From Candidatus Staskawiczbacteria bacterium (lineage in GTDB: Bacteria; Patescibacteriota; Minisyncoccia; Minisyncoccales; Staskawiczbacteraceae), in the NCBI GenBank assembly GCA_903913175.1, contig CAIWKF010000101.1, positions 1-5,492 of the forward strand: a DNA stretch of 5,492 nucleotides, read 5' to 3'. Each line of letters begins with the position of its first letter. Position 1 is the first letter of the stretch. Shown here in pieces: positions 5,415-5,492 of the stretch. The position numbers and the translations under genes were made by a program. Below the pieces are notes generated by a model, which saw only the letters and a list, made by a program, of their open reading frames with translations, did not search any database and was not told the DNA's origin.

Positions 5415-5492
5415 CAAATAATAAAATTGATAAGATTTTCTGGCTTAGTTTGAAGGAGTTGCAATTTTTTATCATACCCAGATAAGAATTTA
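5407..5492 (-). CDS. C-terminal fragment, possibly of a reverse transcriptase (retroelement/DGR type)
   Basis: The minus-strand frame entering from the right edge is open for 27 codons to TAA at 5409-5407. It contains SYLGMIKNCNSFKLSQKIL. From memory of the family, bacterial reverse transcriptases of the diversity-generating-retroelement and retron-like groups often end with a segment of the form SYLG-x-x-KH-x-x-SY-x-L-x-x-K(I/L). The spacing of SYLG, K, N-S-F, K-L and the final K-I-L fits well, with N in place of the usual H. This is recognition of a short tail only; the catalytic YxDD region would lie outside the window. A second minus-strand frame (ending in TGA at 5412-5414) is also open here, so the reading frame itself is not certain. 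If correct, the gene ends 58 nt before glyA. Confidence 0.42.
   Translation of the reverse strand, partial: NSYLGMIKNCNSFKLSQKILSILLFVE

Noticed and set aside
5410..5490. Alternative minus-strand frame open from the right edge, ending in TGA near 5412
   Set aside because: Also open for about 26 codons, but its product shows no recognisable pattern, whereas the adjacent frame ending at 5407 has a family-like tail; not fully excluded.
1..5492. CRISPR arrays, tRNA genes, insertion-sequence ends, riboswitches
   Set aside because: No spaced direct repeats, cloverleaf, terminal inverted repeats with a transposase, or conserved riboswitch core were seen; non-coding gaps are all short.

Overview
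This 5.5 kb window is AT-rich, and every gene I can support lies on the minus strand, so it reads from the high coordinates down to position 1. It looks like an ordinary chromosomal stretch of a small-genome bacterium. Low GC, very tight gene packing, near-absence of Shine-Dalgarno sequences and the style of the PAP2 and ferric-reductase-like proteins suggest a Candidate Phyla Radiation (Patescibacteria) member. That is an inference, not proven here. No gene has an in-frame TGA, so a recoded UGA is not indicated.

Layout in transcription order: (1) 5492-5407, the last 27 codons of a gene whose tail resembles the C-terminus of reverse transcriptases of the diversity-generating retroelement/retron type; (2) 5414-5387, a good sigma70-like promoter; (3) 5348-4023, glyA, serine hydroxymethyltransferase, with all key motifs; (4) 3947-3501, a 148-residue unrecognised coiled-coil protein with its own possible promoter, the only purine-rich ribosome binding site in the window, a strong intrinsic terminator (3480-3447) and less AT-rich codon use; (5) 3422 to 1, a four-gene co-directional cluster starting at a TATAAT-like promoter: PAP2 phosphatase, uppP (2 nt gap), an RNase Z-like metallo-beta-lactamase hydrolase (26 nt gap) and a ferric-reductase-like membrane flavocytochrome (18 nt gap) that runs off the left edge, probably lacking only its last few residues.

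Functionally, the cluster pairs two structurally unrelated phosphatases that could both recycle undecaprenyl diphosphate, the lipid carrier for cell-wall and surface glycan synthesis. Behind them come a metal-dependent hydrolase of unknown substrate and a heme/FAD/NAD(P)H electron-transfer protein. GlyA provides one-carbon units and glycine. The parts most worth following up are the reverse-transcriptase-like tail at the right edge, the orphan coiled-coil cassette, and the ferric reductase in a cell-envelope operon.

No tRNA, rRNA, CRISPR array, insertion sequence or riboswitch was recognised. The only non-coding stretches are short (75 to 80 nt or less).
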